64,000 nucleotides of DNA from Batkoa obscura (taxonomy: Eukaryota; Entomophthoromycota; Entomophthoromycetes; Entomophthorales; Batkoaceae). The stretch's first letter is position 1; each line of letters begins with the position of its first letter. The position numbers and the translations under genes are program-made. Below, in pieces: positions 43,401-55,949 of the stretch. The notes below the pieces were generated by a model that saw only the letters and a list, made by a program, of their open reading frames with translations, did not search any database and was not told where the DNA came from. The stretch lies in the NCBI GenBank assembly GCA_030770535.1, contig JASVEC010000016.1, positions 744,001 through 808,000 on the forward strand, given 5' to 3'.

Positions 43401-44633
43401 ATGTTGACTAACATATTAAAAAGTATAATCTTAGTGTTGCTATTATTAATAGTACAAATAAATGCTCAAGAAGGTGGAGAAACAAAACATGACTCAGATA
43501 GTGGTAGTGAAAATAATGTAATTTTAGGGTTTTGTCTGGTATTATTTGGTGCCACATTATCCACTTTAGGCTCTATGATTTTATACATTGACAACTTAAT
43601 TAAATATTTGCCATTTGTAAAAAAAGATGTTAAATTATCGACTTCTAAACCATTTTTAGCTAGTTCATTATCCTTCTCAGCTGGCGTATTAATGGTAACT
43701 ATATTTAATAATGTTCTACCCGAAGGTTTAAACGCATTTCATACTTCGAATTTTTTTGGTCAATATGCTGGTTTAATTGCTGCTTTTTATTTTTTATTTT
43801 GTATGGCATTAGTTATTTTAACTAAATATTTCTTCAAAAGAAGGAATATGCAACGTGGTAAAAGAAATACCTCGGATATTGGATTGAATCCAATTGATTC
43901 AAGAGTTTCAAGTCCAAGGACTATTGTAAATCCCATGGATTTCAATAATAATAATAGTCATAATAGTAGTGCCATCACTAGTCCTACTAATTCAAATTTT
44001 CAACATATTATTGAAATCAATAGTGAAGAAGGTACTATTACTGAAATTAAAGAAAAAGAAAAAGAGAAAGATATCGAAAGTTGTCCAACAGCAACTACAA
44101 TCAATAATCAAAATGATAATGTAGCTAAAAATATAGGTTATGAAATTGCATTAGGTAAGTTTTAATTATTAATTAAAAATAATATTAAACTAATAATTTC
44201 TTTAGGCATAGCCATCCATAACTTTCCAGAAGGTGTATTAACTTTTGTAGCCTCTTATCAATCAATGAAAACTGGTTTATTATTTGGTGTTGCTTTAGCC
44301 TTACATAAATTTCCTGAAGGCATTATGATCGGAGTACCAATCTTTGCCAGTACTGGTTCCAAGTTAAAAGCCTGTTTAATAACAGCGGCAGCATCTTTCA
44401 TCACTCAATTATTAGGCGCTGGTTTCGCTTATGGGATGTTTCATATCTATTGGAATGATATTATCGGTGGCTTGTTGTTTTTATTAGCTTCAGCTATTTT
44501 AATATCCACTTTATTAGGTGGTATGTTACCATTAGCTAAATCTTATGATCAAGAAGATCGTTATTCAACTATTTGGATGTCTATTGGAATTGTTGTTTTT
44601 ATCTTTCTTACCTCTGTTATTGCAGATAAATAA
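43401..44633 (+). CDS. ZIP-family zinc transporter (Zrt3/ZupT-like)
   Basis: Metal-ion transporter. Exons 43401-44154 and 44206-44633 give 393 residues. It has a signal-like N-terminus (ILVLLLLIVQINAQEG), then transmembrane segments with SSLSFSAGVLMVTIFNNVLPEG. A His-poor cytosolic loop of ~100 residues, rich in Asn, Ser and Glu, follows. The intron splits Gly in GIAIHNFPEG (TM4), and TM5 carries ALALHKFPEG. These two motifs form the binuclear metal site of ZIP proteins. The arrangement resembles fungal Zrt3, which releases zinc from the vacuole; that role is inferred. Confidence 0.9.
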
Positions 44634-45234
44634 ATTTTAAGTTTTTTTAAATTTCAATTTGGGTACTTTGTAGTATTATGGTTTTAATTACTTGTTTTAT
44701 TATAATCTGATTAGTATATTAAAATTTCCATTAAAAAGAAGTCATAGTTGAATATATTATCCCTGAAAATTTGAGTTTAACAAATAATTTTAAAACTTCT
44801 CGAACTTTTATGAATTTAGGCTATTCTATTCTTCACCTAATTTTCATTCTTACAAAGATTCTTTAACCCCAAAATTGCATAAATTCAAAACTTAATTGAG
44901 TTTTCTCATTCACTTGCAACTGAGTCTTATTAATTTTCAGCTGTTTGATTTTGGACTCCAATTTAAACTCAATTAATAGCCAATCAGTTGATTGGGATAA
45001 TTTTAAATAATTTTCGAATATTTTTAATACTTAGATTATGTTACACTCGTTAAACCGAGATCATACCACCAATATAAATATCAAAAAGCATGTTAATACT
45101 AAGCAATAGAGGTATAAAAAGGCACCTTGTTACAGTCTAAAAATTCAAAAAATAACACTAACTTCTCATAAACAACAAAGCAACAAAAAACAATTAATAA
45201 CCATCTTTCAACAACTTTAAACTATTAATTAACA
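44634..45234. other. intergenic region and promoter of the Tyr-rich peptide gene
   Basis: Contains a TATA box at 45113. No other feature. Confidence 0.5.
45113..45120 (+). promoter_or_regulatory. TATA box
   Basis: TATAAAAA lies 122 bases before the ATG at 45235, with an A/C-rich, T-poor leader after it, typical of highly expressed genes. Confidence 0.6.
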
Positions 45235-45507
45235 ATGAAATCCTTCTTGACTATAACTTTACTTTCTTTTCCAACCTTATTGTTAGCTGCTCCTTATAAC
45301 CGTTATTATAATTATAAATATACTAAATATTCAGCTTATCCAGAAAGTAAATATAATGACTATGATGATCGTCCAGTTCGATATGAATCCGATTATAATG
45401 CTCGTCCAGCTTATAACCCACCTATGATTTATGCGGCTACTGAACGTGAATTCAATGCTCAACCTCCTCATTTACTTGATACTAGTGTTGGGATTAAATT
45501 GTTATAA
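45235..45507 (+). CDS. small Tyr-rich secreted protein
   Basis: 90 residues, no intron, no family recognised. Signal peptide FLTITLLSFPTLLLAAPY (cleavage near residue 18), then a mature part very rich in Tyr, Asn, Arg and Pro with repeats of the YNxR/YxxY kind (YNRYYNYKYTKYSAYP). No cysteine. A clear TATA box and A-rich leader suggest strong expression. A wall or spore-coat role with Tyr cross-linking would fit but is only a guess. Confidence 0.65.
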   Translation: MKSFLTITLLSFPTLLLAAPYNRYYNYKYTKYSAYPESKYNDYDDRPVRYESDYNARPAYNPPMIYAATEREFNAQPPHLLDTSVGIKLL

Positions 45508-46065
45508 GAGACAGTGACTTTGGTGAGACATAGGGTGTAGATTTTTATTTTTTTCATATAATAAATAATATAAAATTTTTACAATAGCTTTTTGTTTTAT
45601 TTTTAAATTTATCTTTAATGTTCTCTAATCTGTAGCCAAAAGCCATTATTTAACTTAAAAAATAGTTGGGTATTCGATATAGAGAAGTACTATAGAATTT
45701 GAGTGTTTTAAATCAATCAAAATTTTTAAAAACACAAAATCTTAAGAAATGGTTTTTTAAAAAAAGATGACTGAATTTGTACTCTTCAAATTCTGTTACT
45801 TTATTTTTTGATTATTGTATCGACCAAAGGAATATATTAATTTGTATATTAATTAACTAAAAGTTAATCAATTACATATATCGTTGGCCTTCTTTTAAAT
45901 CCATAAAAAAGGTTCAACTTTTTTTCATGACTAAATACTTTTCTTTTCAACCAATTAAATCTCCTATACATTTTCATTGGCCAGAGACATACCAATTTAT
46001 TAGCTACTCAAATTACAATTAACATTCATAAACCAATTTCTTTAATACTTGAAGGAAAAATAATA
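45508..46065. other. intergenic region
   Basis: About 0.55 kb, promoter side of MED4. Nothing else seen. Confidence 0.5.
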
Positions 46066-47403
46066 ATGGATCAATCCAATATAACAGCAAACATTGTCCA
46101 AGATAATTTCAATTCAAATACTATAGCCACTGATAATAATAACCCTCAACCAAATCTTTTTTATAATAAATTTTTGAATCAAATTGAACGACAAATTACA
46201 GTTTATGAAACAACAAATACTTCTGCCACAAATTCTACTGGACCTTCACCATTTCGAAACATAACATATAAAGAAAAGCGGGGTCATGAAGTTTTGACAA
46301 AAGAAGAAATAGAATTAGAAGAAAAAAGTGAGAAACAAGTCCATAAACGTCATGAAAAATTACAAAAATATTTACACCATACACAATTACAAAAAAAACA
46401 AAAGGCTTTTGAAGAGACAGATTATTATAGAAAAAAGATGAAATTGATATTGATGGATTTTTTAAAAGAGCACAGTGAATTGACAAAAACCTTTTTGTCA
46501 GTTTATCACCAGGCTAGTATTTTGTTCAATCAAGGGAATAAAAAAGATACTGGGACAGAAAGAGGATTTTTTAAATTATTAAAACAAATGAAAGATATTA
46601 CCGAAGAATTTGTTAAACTAGAAATTAAAAGCAAACGTATTATGAGTGTTGGTAAGTCAAATTTCAGCTTTTCAAAATAATTTTATGTTTAACTTACTTT
46701 AGTTCAAAAACATCAAGAAAATCAAAAAAAGATTGTAAAATTACAAAAAGCAAATCAAGTAGAACAAGAAAGTATCATTCACATTGTAGCTACATTACAA
46801 AATAGTAAACAAACAATACAACAGTTAATATTGGATTTAAATACACAGGCAAACTATTTTAAACAAAGTCAAAAAAGGCAAAATTATGGTAATAGCAGTA
46901 AAGAATATCATCTAAAAGAATTATAATGGTTTAGTTAATAATATTCTTATTTATTTTTTTAATTTATTTAGATCCAGAAGATTTAATCAATTATGCTAAT
47001 AGAATACGTAAATTTACTGCTGCACCAAGTAATTATAATCCCAATGCAGCTGTAACTCATGTACATGCAGTGCCACCCTATCCAGATGAAGTTAAAATTC
47101 GTAGTGGTTTGTTAATGGAAATGACTTATGACGCTACTTTACCAAAAAATCAAATCAAAGTTAGTGAAAGTAAGGATACTATTCAATATTTGAATAATAG
47201 AATTGTATTAATGAAATTGATTAGATGAAAAAATTAAAAGCGACGGTAGTGACAACGAAGATAACTTTGGTGAGAGCATTCAAGGCGATATTAAAAGAGA
47301 AGAAGAAAGTTCATCCTCTGATGATGGGTTTGGTAATGTGTTTTATCCAACGGAAAATAAGGATAAATTTGAAGATAATGAATATTCAGATGATGGGTTT
47401 TAA
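46066..47403 (+). CDS. MED4: Mediator complex subunit 4
   Basis: Subunit of the Mediator middle module, which couples activators to RNA polymerase II. Four exons: 46066-46651, 46703-46888, 46972-47169 and 47225-47403, in phase, giving 382 residues. A low-complexity head is followed by a coiled-coil region (EELEKSEK-like, QKHQENQKKIVKLQK, LQNSKQTIQQLI) and the Med4 signature DPEDLINYANRIRKFTAAPSNYNP then PPYPDEVKIRSGLL. The last intron (donor GTAAGG, 55 nt) joins to an acidic Ser/Asp/Glu tail ending SDDGF. Without that splice the protein would end early at 47228. The acidic tail is typical of MED4. Confidence 0.9.
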
Positions 47404-47841
47404 TTTGACAGAAATTTAAAATAAAATTACTATTGTTCTGTTTTATGTTTAATAAACATATAACTTGTTATGATTTTATTATGTATTTATAGTTTTTTTT
47501 GAGCATTATTAATCAAACTGATAAAGTTCAAATTAAAGAATGACTTTCAGTTAGATGTCCTCCTTTGTTTTTAATCTGTAGTAAAGTTTTTTTAATGAGT
47601 TCAAGGGCCTTAGCTTTATTTATGGTCTAAACTGCTATTAAAAAATTGAAACTACCAATTAAAAGCAACAAAAAACAACTAATTGCAAGCTATTCTAATA
47701 AAACTTCTGATTTTATTTTGAATTAACTTCAATTTAACATTTCAACTACGTAATATTGACTTTAAACAATCTAAAACTAAGCTAAAGAATTCAAAAAATC
47801 ATCTTTTATTTATTTTTTATAAACAATTTCAATTCAATGAA
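47404..47841. other. intergenic region
   Basis: About 0.44 kb, nothing seen beyond AT-rich promoter-like DNA. Confidence 0.5.
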
Positions 47842-49764
47842 ATGAATCAATTATTGGTACTATTATCGCACTTAAATTATTTCCTATTAGGTTTATTTAT
47901 ACTATCTCCTTTTATTCTACTACTTATATCCTTTATATTCCATCTTCTCACCCCTTCTACTCCTATTCTTTCCTGGCCTTCACTACCTAATCAATATTCA
48001 ACAACTCCTTCTCCCTCTGCTTATGGCTCCAACTTAAAACCAAAAGAAAAACGAGGTTGGATTAAAGTGAGTACAACACCAAATCCAATTCAAGAAGCAA
48101 CGATGTTAGAGATGGTACAAGATGTGTTATTAACTCAATGGTATAATAGTACGTATTTTTTAAGCTCTTCTAAAGAGTTATTGAAATGGGGTAAAAGCAT
48201 ATCTAATTTATCGTATTTAATATCACCTAAAAAATATACTGAAGAATGGGAAGAGAAAGAGGGGCAGGGAGGAGGAGAATTATCGAAAGAAAATCAAGAT
48301 AAAGATAAATATGAGGAAAAAGAAGAAAAAGAGGAAGACGAAGAAGAAGAATATTTGATAGCATCGAAGGAAGAATATCAACTCTTGGAAGAAAATTTAA
48401 AAACAAACGATTATCGGAAAAAACGAATGCACATCACCACTTCAAGTGAAGAAATTGGAGGTAAATGGTATTATACAGTATTAAAAGAGAAAAAATTATA
48501 TTTTTTTACTAATGAAAAACAAGAAGAATTAATATTTTTGTTAAATCTAAATCTATACGATGTGGGTCTATTTCCTTTTAATCTAGAAGAGAATGAATTA
48601 TTTCAGTATAAATATCCAATACTATTAGCAAGTTTCTCACAGCCTAAATTAGATCCCCAAAATCCTTCAACTAGATCCAGTCATGAAGTTTATTATTTAA
48701 GTAAGAAGGAGAGAAATCAAATGAAAAGAGAAGAAGAGGATGCAAAAGTGAAGGTTATCAAAGGGTTCAATGTTAATCAAAAGAATAGGAAAAGTTATTT
48801 ACCTAATTATTATTTATATTGTGAAAATAATTTAGATAAAGAAGATTGGTATTTAGCATTTTATAATCATTGTAGGTATTTGTTTAGTAATAATGGAATG
48901 AGTAAAGAACTATTAAACAATAAAGAGAATAAACAAGAAAACAAGGAAGCGAAAGAAGATAAAGAAAAGGAAGAAAAGGAAGAAAGTGTGATTATAAATA
49001 ATAATTTATTAAATAATAGTATTAAATTGAAGTTTAATTCATTAGATCCTATTAATTATTTGGATTTTTTATTAAGGATTATTGGTATGAATCAAATTAA
49101 TAATAATAATAATAAACGAGATGTTAAAAATAACGATAAAGAAGATAGCGAAGATAAAGACGAGGGTAAAGACGAAGATAAAGGCGAAGATAAAGATAAA
49201 GATAAAGATAAAGATAATAGTAACAGCAATGGTAATAGTACTTCAGATAGCAAAAAAGACATAAATAGTAATAATAGTAAAGATAACAATAACAACATTA
49301 ATTCAGATCAAAGTATGTTATGGATTAATTCGATACTTCATCGAATTTATTTTTCAATTAAAGATTATGAATTCAATTTGAACAAAATTCAAACAATAAT
49401 TAATAACAAAATACAAATTAAAAATCCAATTCAACAATTTATTTCAGTTCAAATTAACAAATTTCAATTATTTGATCGATTTCCATTTTTATATCAAATA
49501 CCACAATTAAATTATAATATTATTAAAGGGGACTTAAAGTTGGAGATACCATTTTATTTCTTTGGTAATGTAGTATCTTTGAGAGGAAACGTAAAAATCA
49601 ACAAATTAGATAAGTGGGAATATAAACAAATGGAGACAACAAAATATTTTCAAAAAGTACATAATGTAAATATTAATTGTTTTTTATTTATTTATAATCA
49701 ACTTATTGAATTATTAAATTTTATTTTATTTTATTTTAACTTTAATTTTTATTTACAAGTTTGG

Positions 49765-49812
<48 letters not shown>

Positions 49813-50718
49813 GATTATTATTCAAGTGAATTAATTATTAATATACTACCATATCCAACAAATACGATTTATTTATCCTTAAATGAATTACCTTCTAATC
49901 AACAATTAAATATACAGTTTACTATAAATAATCGTAGTTATTTAATACCACAAATTATAAATCAATTGATATTAAATTGTATTCAAAAAAAGATAGTGGG
50001 ACCTAATAAAATTAATATATGTTTACTAAATAATGAATATTACAAAAATAATTATTTAGAAAATAGTGAAGGGGTTTTAAGTGATAATGACAGTTTGATT
50101 ACATTAAATAATAAAATGGAATTGTTACCTAAATTGATTGAAAGATTAATGAGTAATACAACTATTAATAATAATAATAATAGCAACAATAATAATAAAC
50201 CTATTACAACGATGAACGTTAATTATGAATATAAACAGCAATATAAATTTATGTCGTATAATTTACATTCTCCTATTATAATACCTAAAATTAATTTATA
50301 TGAACCATGGAAATTAACATTAACTAACAAGAAAAAGAAATATTACTCAACTATAAATATCAATAATAATTTGTTATTAAATTATTTACCTTTATCTTTG
50401 CCATCCGTAGATACTAACAACATTTTATTTTTTAATAATAGTAGTATTTGTAATAATAATGGTAATGAAGATAACAAGAGTGAATTGAGTAAACAAAGCA
50501 AACGTCATAGTTTATTAAGTTTTAGAGACAACCAAAGTATTATTAGTAATAATAATACTAATAACAATAATAAACAGTCTCAAAACAATAATAACAATTA
50601 TGATAACAAATTTAATTCATTACCAATCAAAATCAATAATTTATGGTTACCAAAGAAAAATAATAGTATTGCGACAATTAATAATACTTTATTAGTACAA
50701 AAATTATTTGAAAATTAA
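47842..50718 (+). CDS. SMP-domain lipid-transfer protein (NVJ2/TEX2-like)
   Basis: Probable tether and lipid-transfer protein at ER contact sites. 958 residues, one exon. N-terminal membrane anchor (FLLGLFILSPFILLLISFIF, ~14-33), a PH-like region beginning KRGWIKVSTTPN, an acidic Glu/Lys insert, KWYYTVLKEKKLYFFTNE and WYLAFYNHCRYLF that complete the PH fold, a long Asp/Lys/Asn/Ser insert (~425-485), then the SMP domain (~490-715; WINSILHRIYFSI, FPFLYQIPQLNYNIIKGDLKLEIPFYF, NILPYPTNTIYLSL), interrupted by a run of AAT codons (49768-49809). The order TM-PH-SMP matches yeast Nvj2 and animal TEX2. It ends 29 bases from the convergent dNTPase stop. Confidence 0.85.
49768..49809 (+). repeat. (AAT)n microsatellite coding poly-Asn
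   Basis: A run of about 14 AAT units inside the SMP domain coding sequence gives an Asn tract, likely variable in length between strains. Confidence 0.85.
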
Positions 50719-50747
50719 TATTCAATTTATTCTAATCATTAATATTA

Positions 50748-52702
50748 TTATGGAATTGTATGAACTATGTTTGGCATTAAATTATAATCTTTTAATAATT
50801 TACGGAATGCTAATTGTATAGCTTTAACCTAATTCAAATTTTATACTATTAATTTAAATTTATTAATCATCAAAAAATAGTTTACCTTTTTATCATCTTT
50901 TGAATAAATTGTTAATGAAATTTCACTAAATTGCTGAGGTACCATGGCACTAACATTATCTTTAGGTATATAATGACCAGCTATAATTTAATTTATTATT
51001 AGTTATATTTGTTATAGATATTATATTATTTATTTACTATTTAAATCATGTCTTGAGTAAAATTTCACATAATCTACTGGATTTTTTTCTCCTTTACCAA
51101 AATTCAATTTAAACCAATCTACTATTATATCTTCATTATTGATTGATACTTCAGAACTACTTTGATAGTTTGATATTAATTCAGGTGTAATTATATCCTA
51201 TATTAACAATAATATTGTTAATAAGTATATATTATTATATGTTTTATATTTTATAGTATGTTTAATTTTTACCTTTGTAATCTTATCTTTATATTGAATT
51301 GGTATCATTATTTGATCAACAAATTTATACAATTGTCTTTTACGTATTCTTTTAATAATTTGTCTACTTTCTTTTAATTCCTAAATAATTTAATGGTTTG
51401 ATTATGAATCAATAATGATAAGTAATAATTTATTACCTCTTCTTTTGATTTTTCAATTTCTTCAATGATATTATCATTTAAATATAAATATTCTTCTGGA
51501 TTAAATATCTTATCCGATAATTTTAAGGTTGGTTCTGCTTTTAAGAAGATATCAACAATCATCATGTCCATGGATCGACCTATTAAACAAAAGTTATATT
51601 TATTTCATTGGTTCTATTTGTTTATTAAACTTACAAGTTTTATTAGCACAAACTTTTTTAAATAAATTATATCGAGTACGAAACATATCATAAATATTAT
51701 ATACTTCTTTTTGATGATAGCAAATTTGATTTTCTATTACTCGGCTTAAACTTATTAATCTAAAATAATATTATCATCAATTTATTATTATCAGTGCTAT
51801 ATAAATATATTACTATTATTACCTATCTAAATCGAAAGAATTTTTCATGCCCAAGTTATAACAATCTCTTTGAATATAATCAAATTTATCCACATCCATA
51901 GAATTTCTTTTATTAGCTACAATATCAAATAAAAAACCTTTCTCCCTTTGATTACTTAATATTGGATCTTCTCCCAATATTAATTGTTTAATGTATTTTA
52001 CTTGTCCTTCTTCGATTTCGATATTATTATCATCAATTAAATAATCCAACATCATATTTGAAGCTTGTTCATGATTCCAATTTAATTCTGGTCTAAAATT
52101 TAGTAATTAATAAAAAACTAATTATCATTTATCGATTGTTATTTATAATTATAAATTTACCTAACTCTTTTTATAAACTCATTATCAAATAAATGACTAA
52201 AAGGACCATGACCTAAACTAATAAAACTAACTCTTCAAATAAAAAACAATATCTCACTTACCTAAATCATGACATAAACCAGCCAACTTAATCGATTTTT
52301 TATCATAATAATTAATGTCCAATTCTGGTTGAATTTCTCTTAAATGTTGAATATAAGTACCAGCTAAATGAGATACACCTGAATTAAATAATGTTATTAT
52401 AAAACTCATTGAAACTTTATTTTAAATTAATTCAATTTACCAATAGAATGTTCAAATCGTCGATGACTTGTACCTGGGAATACCATATAGGCATTACCAT
52501 TTTGATGTAAATTACGTAGCCTTTGAAACTGAGGTGTATCAATAAAATCTTTAAGGTAGGGTTCTAAGTTGATATAACCCTATTATGTGTTTTTTAGTAT
52601 GATATGTGTTATTATTATTGTATTTGTTACATGAATAGGATCACTTATATGGATAGGGTTACTTAGTTGAGTATCGTCGAAATCGTTAACGATTTTATTC
52701 AT
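50748..52702 (-). CDS. HD-domain dNTP triphosphohydrolase (SAMHD1-like)
   Basis: Hydrolyses dNTPs to nucleosides and triphosphate. Multi-exon; checked exons 52702-52631, 52579-52441, 52378-52262 and one from 52212, with further exons to 50748. Landmarks in order: [63 protein letters not shown] (HD metal ligands), then [42 protein letters not shown], matching SAMHD1 closely (IVANKRN.IDVDK.DY..RDC..LG). No SAM domain is seen before it. The ending VHTIP is short. The exact limits of the last exons are approximate. Confidence 0.9.
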
Positions 52703-52911
52703 TTTAAAAATTAAAAGTTAAAAATTGCTAAAAATTTTGGATGTTAATAACATAATGTCATAATGTTATTAAACTATTTTTAACTTTTTAAAAACGCATT
52801 TTTACTTTCAAATCAAGTTAAATAATGAAAAAATCAAATAAAGAAATAAAAAACAAAAATTTAAAAAAATATGACTATATAATTTTATTATTACTACTGT
52901 TATTATTATTA

Positions 52912-54394
52912 TTAAAGTAAATTTTCTTTCAATATCAACAAAGATATAAGTATCCAAATATTCATTACTGATAACGAATAACCTTTAGAATTGGTAGGTA
53001 AAGTACCATCTTCCAACATATCTTTAGGACAATCACTTCGAATATTGCAAAAGGCGGCTTGAGGAGCACATACTGCTCTCTTTTTATAATCAATTTTCGT
53101 TTGAGATGCAGTAAATTCAATTAATTCTTCTTTATAACTTTGTTTATTAAAAGAACCGCCTAATTGCCAAAAAAAGATACCAGCTAAATCTTTTAATTCA
53201 ATATAATCCAATACTTCTTTAATTGAAATTTCATCACTATAAGTTAAAAATTCATTGGTTTGATTATTATATAGCCAAGTAGCCTTACTAGTATCATCCC
53301 AATATCTTGTAAAATTATCATTAGTTAAATATTTTTCTTTAATTGTATTATAAAATATAGGTTCAAATTGTTGATTGGAAGTGGAATTAGCTGCTTTAGG
53401 AATTTGTTTAGCTTTTTGAAATAAACCTCGATCAATTTCATTGCTTCCATTGTTTGTTGTTGTTGCTTGTGTTTTGACCATAATTCCATATAATGGTTGT
53501 CCGATTATTATTTTATTATTTGGAAAATACTTCAAAGCTTCAGTAACTGTATCATTAATAGACATAGCACCATAAGATTCAGAGGTTGTAAATAAAGGTG
53601 AATTATGTAATGCTCTATCGGAACCTGGAGAAGCATCATATGTCATTAAATTAATAAAATCTACTTGATTAGCTAATTTTGGCATAATCGATTTAGTATC
53701 GTTGGTTTTAAAAGCAGAAGGTAATAAAGCTACCGATATTAAATATCTTTTGCTGTATTGATAATTATTTAATTCGTTTCTAGTCTGTGTTAATAAATTA
53801 TTAAAATTATCCCATTCTTTGGAATTTGTCGGATACTCCCAATCATAATCAATGCCATCCATACCGTAGTCTAATGCTAATTTAACACAAGATTTAGCTA
53901 AATTATTAATACGATCTTTACTACTTGTCGCCATTGTAAAATTTTTTTTACTTATATCTGAAGCACCTCCTACACTCATTAATATTCTCATATGAGGATT
54001 ATCTTTTTTTAAGCCAAATAAAGCACCATAATTTCCATTTCCACGAGCATCTGAATTACATGAAGAATTACCATTGTTTCCTAATTTAACTAAAGGTAAT
54101 GCCGTTTGATCTTGTGTATCATAGAATAGATCCTGTACTACACATTCTGCTCTTTCTCCATGAACTACTGCAAAGGCATAAATTGTGTGTGTTAATCGTG
54201 GTGATACATTAGTTACATTGATTCTTGCTTCAATTGGGGTTTGACTTTGTGTATGAAAATATCCCATCATGAATCTAGATTTACTATTAGTGCTGTTAGT
54301 ATTATTATCTTTAGGTCGATATGTTTCGATGGTAATATTATTGCCAGTAGAAGAAGATGTTGAAGCATTATTGGATTTCGTTGTTGGTGTAATT

Positions 54395-54444
<50 letters not shown>

Positions 54445-54507
54445 TAGTTGAGAATAAATGAAGTTGCATTGTATAATGAAGATAAACAAACTGGCGATAA
54501 AATTCAT
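52912..54507 (-). CDS. GH18 chitinase, secreted, probably GPI-anchored
   Basis: Hydrolyses chitin during wall remodelling. 531 residues from the ATG at 54507, no intron. Signal peptide (FIASLFIFIIQCNFIYSQ), a poly-Asn tract (from ~54400-54440), a Thr/Ser/Asn-rich stretch, then the GH18 barrel: FMMGYFHTQSQTPIEARINV start, MRILMSVGGAS (beta-3), the catalytic DGIDYDWEYP (DxxDxDxE), FINLMTYDASPG, IIIGQPLYG and LAGIFFWQLGG. After the barrel comes a short Cys-rich piece (VCAPQAAFCNIRSDCP) and a hydrophobic C-terminus (VMNIWILISLLIL), which suggests GPI attachment. All catalytic acids are present. Confidence 0.93.
54400..54441 (-). repeat. (AAT)n microsatellite coding poly-Asn in the chitinase
   Basis: Run of ATT units (AAT on the coding strand), giving about 14 Asn just after the signal peptide. 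Confidence 0.85.
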
Positions 54508-55949
54508 ATTATAAAATAAAATATAGAAAAAACAAAGAAAGTTCAAATGGGGATAGAAGTATTAATATAGTTAGATATAAAATTATTTTTTTTTAAAAAT
54601 AGGAAAAATTGATAAACTATTAAGTTGTATTATTATTATGTTATAAAGTTTCAAACTTCTTTTTATAATAACTTTAATTAATTATTATTAGTTTATAATA
54701 ATTTCAAATTATCTCTTTTTTTTTGATTTATTTTTTAATAAATTTTTGTAAATTTGAATAGTTTTATATCTCAATCAACCTATTAAATCATTCCATTTTG
54801 AGCTTTAGGTAAAAATGAGGGGTATTGGAATACATCTTTTTCAACTTTGTTACTACTAATTTAGGTAGTAAAACTCAAGTTCAATAACTCAATACTCAAT
54901 TAATATTCAAAAATATATTGATTTGAGTATTAATAAAATAAAAAAAGGAAGCTATTAGCTGGGGTTAACATATTTATAGAACAATTAAAATAGCTTGTTC
55001 GAATCTTATGTATATATTTGCTTATTTAGTATAGTAAAGATTAAAGATTTTTATACTAAAGCATTTGTTTGTGTAGTTATCAATTTCTAGTCTGATAGTT
55101 AATTCTATAGCAGATTAATATTGAAATTTTATACTAGCTTCAAAAGTTACTTTTTCGCAAAATTAGTTTTTATTTGCTTATAATATTATAATAGTACACT
55201 AATAGAAATTCGATCCTATTGTGATAATAATAGTACCATTTCAATTGAGCCAAGGAAAACCCCAAATAAAAAGAGTTGTATTTACTGTGGCTATCATTAA
55301 TAACTAAGTATTAAAAAATACTTTAAAAAATTCATCAATACTAATATTCTCTTATAAAAAAACATGTTTATAACGTATAACTTTTCTCATGTGGAAAGAA
55401 CTAACAGTTTTCAAATTATTTTACAAAAATAGTAAGTTTTCAATTCTAATTTGATGCATACTAAATTTTAGCTTTAACCGAAAATTTTTGATAAAATAAC
55501 ATTCTGAGTTTGAGTTTCGTCACTTTTATTCTAAATGTAGTTTTGAGCTGGAGATAATTTAATTAAAACTTAATTTGCTTGAAAAAAAGATTATTGTTGA
55601 AAGTAGGACACTATTTAAGAAATTATTTAGACTATAAATAAACAAAATTTAAACACATTTATTCATTTCCAATTACATTTCAACTATCTTTTATCTCTTT
55701 GTTTATATCAAATGACAATGAGTTTTTTCCCTAAATCTATAACAACCAAACTATTTAAAGTGATTCTTATTTAAAACTAGTATTTTTTTAATATTTTATA
55801 ATCACTTTACCCATTTGGTAGACAGTAATGACTCATTTGTGTATTATGGTATTGAGCTGGTATAAAATTCAAAGTAATAGTGTAACAATACAATCAAATT
55901 ATAAGAACTATCTAGAAATAGCACTTAATGATCTAAATTGAATTTCTAT

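Noticed and set aside
47225-47419. Basic 64-residue frame after MED4
   Set aside because: Out of frame with the acidic MED4 tail that splices from exon 3.
49092-49298. Leu/Ser-rich minus-strand frame within the SMP protein gene
   Set aside because: Antisense of the low-complexity Asp/Lys insert.
54269-54451. Leu-rich plus-strand frame
   Set aside because: Antisense of the poly-Asn tract of the chitinase.
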